A stretch of DNA of 34,285 nt from Meridianimarinicoccus zhengii (GTDB lineage Bacteria > Pseudomonadota > Alphaproteobacteria > Rhodobacterales > Rhodobacteraceae). The stretch covers positions 1 through 34,285 of the forward strand of contig NZ_QDFI01000046.1 of the NCBI RefSeq assembly GCF_003254465.1, given 5' to 3'. Numbering within the stretch: the stretch's first letter is position 1; each line of letters starts with the position of its first letter. Both the position numbers and the translations under genes were made by a program. The notes beneath the pieces were generated by a model. That model had not been told where the DNA came from. It saw only the letters and a program-made list of their open reading frames with translations, and did not search any database. Shown here one piece after another: positions 32,034 to 34,285 of the stretch.

Positions 32034-32387
32034 TCAGAACACCAGCACCTTGTCCGCCGCGAGCGTCGCTTGCGCGAGTTCGTCCATGGTGGACCGCTCC
32101 GCTCCGTCCATCATGTCGTCCACGGTCAAGCAACGTGCGTCCATGCAGGTGCCGCACATCAGAACGCGCCCGCTTGCGGACAGAACGCGACGGATCATGC
32201 GCTCCAGGTTGTAGAAGCCTTCGGGCGTCTTCTGCCCTGCCTTGGCGCACAGGACCGCGTCGGCCATCAGGAAGACGGTGATCTCGGCCTCCGGGTCGTT
32301 CTTGGTCAGTGCATGGGCCATGCGCAGGCCGTTGAAGCTGCGCTCGGTGCCATAGGGCGGATCGTTCAGCAGGATCAGGTGTTTCAT
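32034..32387 (-). CDS. DsrE/DsrF-like sulfur-relay protein
   Basis: A 117-residue cytoplasmic protein of the DsrE family. The first strand and loop are MKHLILLNDPPYGTERSFNGLRMAHAL, then EITVFLMADAVLCA. A cysteine cluster follows in VLMCGTCMDARCL (C78, C81, C86), where family members hold persulfide sulfur. It probably passes sulfur to or from rhodaneses. It lies 28 bp after the sterol-desaturase-like gene and 43 bp before the periplasmic rhodanese gene. Confidence 0.87.
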   Translation of the reverse strand: MKHLILLNDPPYGTERSFNGLRMAHALTKNDPEAEITVFLMADAVLCAKAGQKTPEGFYNLERMIRRVLSASGRVLMCGTCMDARCLTVDDMMDGAERSTMDELAQATLAADKVLVF

Positions 32388-32415
32388 GCGCGTTCCGTTT
32401 CTCGGCCTGTTTTGG

Positions 32416-33270
32416 TCATTCCGCCGGTTCCCTGCGTGTGATGCGCGGATCGAGTGCGCCGCCCGAGGCAGGGCCACGCACCGGCTGGAACAGCATCCGG
32501 TCGAGCCACAGATCGCGGGGCGTGCGGAACTGCTCGATCCCGATCTCCATCCCCTGATGGCCCCGCGCCGGTTGCGCGACGTAGGTGCCCAGGAGACGGT
32601 CCCACCACGGCAGGTTGAAGCCGTAATTCGAGTTGGTCTCGCGCGGATCGACGGAATGATGCACGCGGTGCATGTCGGGCGTCACCAAGAACAGGCGCAG
32701 CACGCGGTCCACCGGGCGCGGCAGGTCGATATTGGCGTGGTTGAAGAGCGCAGTGGCGTGCAGCAGCACCTCGAACAGCAGCACGGCGATGGCAGTCGGG
32801 CCGAGGGCCGCGACCACCGACAGCTTGATCCCCATGGAGATCAGGATCTCCACCGGGTGGAACCGCAGGCCCGTCGTCGCGTCGAAATCGAGATCCGCAT
32901 GGTGCATCCGGTGCAGCCGCCACAGCCCCGGCACGGCATGGAACATCACGTGCTGAAGATAGATCGCGAGGTCGAGCAGCAGCATGGAAACGATCACCGC
33001 AACCCACGGGGCCACGTCGATGACGTTGAACAGCCCCCAGCCGCGGTCCGCGGCCATCACCGCAAGGCCCACCGCGAGGATGGGAAAGGTCAGCCGCAGG
33101 ATCACGGTGTCGAGCACCACGAGCGCAAGGTTGTTGCTCCAGCGCAGGACGCGGGGGAATTCGCGCCGCCGCCGCGGGGCCGCGATTTCCCACAGCGCCA
33201 TCGCCGCCAGCACGCCAAGGAATGCGGCAAGGCGGATCGTCGGTTCTGCGGCAAGGATCGTGTCGGACAT
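32416..33270 (-). CDS. Sterol desaturase/fatty acid hydroxylase family membrane protein
   Basis: A 284-residue inner-membrane di-iron enzyme. The histidine clusters are complete: H107-x3-H111 (QHVMFH), H120-x2-HH (HRMHH), H178 (FNHAN) and H201-x2-HH (HRVHH). Four or so membrane segments frame them. The family hydroxylates or desaturates lipids with O2. Its place as first gene in a sulfur-relay operon under an ArsR-rhodanese regulator recurs in my memory of roseobacter genomes, but the lipid link is unexplained. The chosen ATG has GAAGG upstream; an earlier in-frame start would run into the regulator's promoter region. Confidence 0.9.
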   Translation of the reverse strand: MSDTILAAEPTIRLAAFLGVLAAMALWEIAAPRRRREFPRVLRWSNNLALVVLDTVILRLTFPILAVGLAVMAADRGWGLFNVIDVAPWVAVIVSMLLLDLAIYLQHVMFHAVPGLWRLHRMHHADLDFDATTGLRFHPVEILISMGIKLSVVAALGPTAIAVLLFEVLLHATALFNHANIDLPRPVDRVLRLFLVTPDMHRVHHSVDPRETNSNYGFNLPWWDRLLGTYVAQPARGHQGMEIGIEQFRTPRDLWLDRMLFQPVRGPASGGALDPRITRREPAE

Positions 33271-33290
33271 GGATGCGGACCTTCGGGGGG

Positions 33291-33335
33291 TTGTGGCGCG
33301 CGGCGGTGCTGCTATCATTCAATTCATAGATTGAA
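33291..33335 (+). promoter_or_regulatory. Promoter and operator of the ArsR-rhodanese gene
   Basis: TTGTGG, 16 bases and TATCAT form a likely -35/-10. The dyad TTCAAT-N6-ATTGAA (33318-33335) starts at the -10 and covers the expected transcription start, where an ArsR repressor would block polymerase. It lies between divergent genes, so it can control both directions. Confidence 0.65.
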
Positions 33336-33358
33336 GGACTGTCCGCCGGAGGCACACC

Positions 33359-34033
33359 ATGTCAATCAGTCCGAAGCTGGCCCTCCTCGAAGAGTACGCG
33401 AGCGTCGCCCGCGCGCTGTCCGCGCCCGCACGGCTGATGCTTCTCGAACAACTGGCACAGGGCGAACGCGGGGTCGAAGGGTTGGCCGACAAGACCGGGC
33501 TGACGGTCGCCAACTGCTCGCAGCACCTGCAACAGCTCCGTCGCGCGGGTCTTGTCACGAGCCGGCGCGACGGCAAGGCGGTGATCTATCGGCTGACCGA
33601 CGCGAAGACGCTGGACCTGATGGACCTGCTGCGCATCGTGGCGGAACGGAACCTCGCACAGGTCGAGCACATCCTGCGTGGTCTCTCGGACGGCGCGGAC
33701 GCCCCCGAACCGGTCAGTCGCGCCGATCTGGCCGCGCGGCTTGCCGAAGGCGCCGTCACGCTGCTCGATGTCCGGCCCGCCGACGAATACGCCGCGGCAC
33801 ATATTCCCGGCGCGGTGAACGCGACGCTTGCCGATCTCGGTATGATCCTCACGCGGCTCGACCCGGAGGCCGAGATCGTCGCCTATTGCCGCGGCCCCTA
33901 CTGCATCTACGCCCATCAGGCCGTCGCCGCCCTGCGCGCACGCGGCTACACGGCGCACCGCCTGGACGGCGGCTTGCCGGAATGGCGCGCGGATGGCCGG
34001 GCGGTATCTTCTGTGCATGCGGGACAGGTGTAG
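33359..34033 (+). CDS. ArsR-family repressor fused to a rhodanese domain
   Basis: A 224-residue two-domain regulator. The ArsR winged helix spans about 10-95 (ALSAPARLMLLEQLAQGERGVEGLADKTGLTVANCSQHLQQLRRAGLV). A lone cysteine, C53, sits in the recognition region. A rhodanese domain follows (about 122-215): VTLLDVRPADEYAAAHIPGAVN and the loop VAYCRGPYCIYAH with C177 and C182. The fusion suggests a sensor in which reactive sulfur loads the rhodanese cysteine and alters DNA binding. ArsR proteins usually repress and release DNA when their ligand is sensed. It diverges from the sterol-desaturase, DsrE and rhodanese genes, its likely targets. GGAGG precedes the ATG. Confidence 0.92.
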   Translation: MSISPKLALLEEYASVARALSAPARLMLLEQLAQGERGVEGLADKTGLTVANCSQHLQQLRRAGLVTSRRDGKAVIYRLTDAKTLDLMDLLRIVAERNLAQVEHILRGLSDGADAPEPVSRADLAARLAEGAVTLLDVRPADEYAAAHIPGAVNATLADLGMILTRLDPEAEIVAYCRGPYCIYAHQAVAALRARGYTAHRLDGGLPEWRADGRAVSSVHAGQV

Positions 34034-34189
34034 CGGCGCGGGGCCACGCGTTGACCGGCGAACGTCGTGATCTTGGCAGCAGGACACGTCGTGAGGGCAA
34101 TTTTGCGGATAAATCCGCGCTGCGATCACCCTACCAGATCGTCCAGCCTCACGCCAAGCGCATCGGCGTTGCGCAACTCCGTCGACAGA

Positions 34190-34208
34190 GGATTCACTTC
34201 GTGAATCC
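34190..34208 (+). other. Hairpin before the transposase start
   Basis: GGATTCAC-TTC-GTGAATCC is a perfect eight-base stem with a three-base loop, 20 bp before the transposase ATG. Insertion sequences often carry such stems to block read-through expression. It also separates the transposase from the upstream regulator gene. Confidence 0.5.
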
Positions 34209-34227
34209 ATGCCGTTAGACGTGCCGC

Positions 34228-34285
34228 ATGAGCAAGCCATCTCCCGCCCGCTATCGCACGACGAACTGGTCCAGCTACAACGCGT
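34228..34285 (+). CDS. IS5-family transposase, start only (cut by window edge)
   Basis: The last 58 bases encode MSKPSPARYRTTNWSSYNA, the characteristic N-terminus of one IS5-family transposase group (MSKPTP-RYRTTNWSSYN in my memory). The gene continues past the window. The left inverted repeat of the element should lie between the ArsR-rhodanese stop (34033) and this start. A candidate edge is near 34093 (GAGGGCAATTTTGCGG), but it cannot be confirmed without the right end. Confidence 0.82.
   Translation, partial: MSKPSPARYRTTNWSSYNA

Overview
The window looks like chromosomal DNA of an alphaproteobacterium, most likely a Rhodobacterales (roseobacter-type) bacterium. The reasons are the high GC content, the many ATGA/TGATG stop-start overlaps, a DctPQM TRAP transporter, NMT1-type ABC transporters, several LysR regulators and a periplasmic rhodanese. 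This taxonomic reading is inference; no rRNA or other marker gene is present. I see no tRNA, rRNA or CRISPR array. I read about 33 protein genes or gene remnants.

Layout. (a) 417-3932, leftward: an alpha/beta hydrolase, a P-loop NTPase and an ABC half-exporter whose nucleotide-binding domain has lost its key motifs. (b) 4312-12850, leftward: a nine-gene, tightly overlapping operon. In transcription order it encodes an isopenicillin-N-synthase-fold oxygenase, two NMT1-like binding proteins, an ATPase (frameshifted here), a double-length fused permease, Rieske oxygenase beta and alpha subunits, a SnoaL-like protein and a PhyH-type oxygenase. A LysR gene (13011-13928) diverges from it across a 25-bp dyad. 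I read this as uptake plus oxygenase-rich breakdown of one unidentified, probably ring-containing or carboxylated compound. (c) 14346-16464: a second LysR gene diverging from an NTF2-like/SDR pair. (d) 17004-19013: a KtrA/KtrB-type potassium uptake pair. (e) 19251-20690: a PhoD-like phosphoesterase. (f) 21216-25776: an enolase-superfamily enzyme diverging from a TRAP operon, with a strong hairpin between dctP and dctQ. (g) 26603-28266: a ChrR-like bicupin protein overlapping an FAD oxidoreductase. (h) 28572-30473: a secreted caspase-like protein plus a small lipoprotein. (i) 30868-31421: wreckage of a HipB/HipA toxin-antitoxin pair. (j) 31568-34033: a sulfur-themed cluster in which an ArsR-rhodanese fusion diverges from a sterol-desaturase-like gene, a DsrE gene and a periplasmic rhodanese gene. 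(k) 34228-end: the start of an IS5-type transposase.

The most interesting items are the three-oxygenase uptake operon with its Walker B frameshift, the ATPase-dead ABC exporter beside a separate P-loop protein, the decayed HipBA module and the ArsR-rhodanese sulfur cluster. Gene family calls rest on motifs I could see and on recalled family features. No database search was run, and substrates are unknown throughout.
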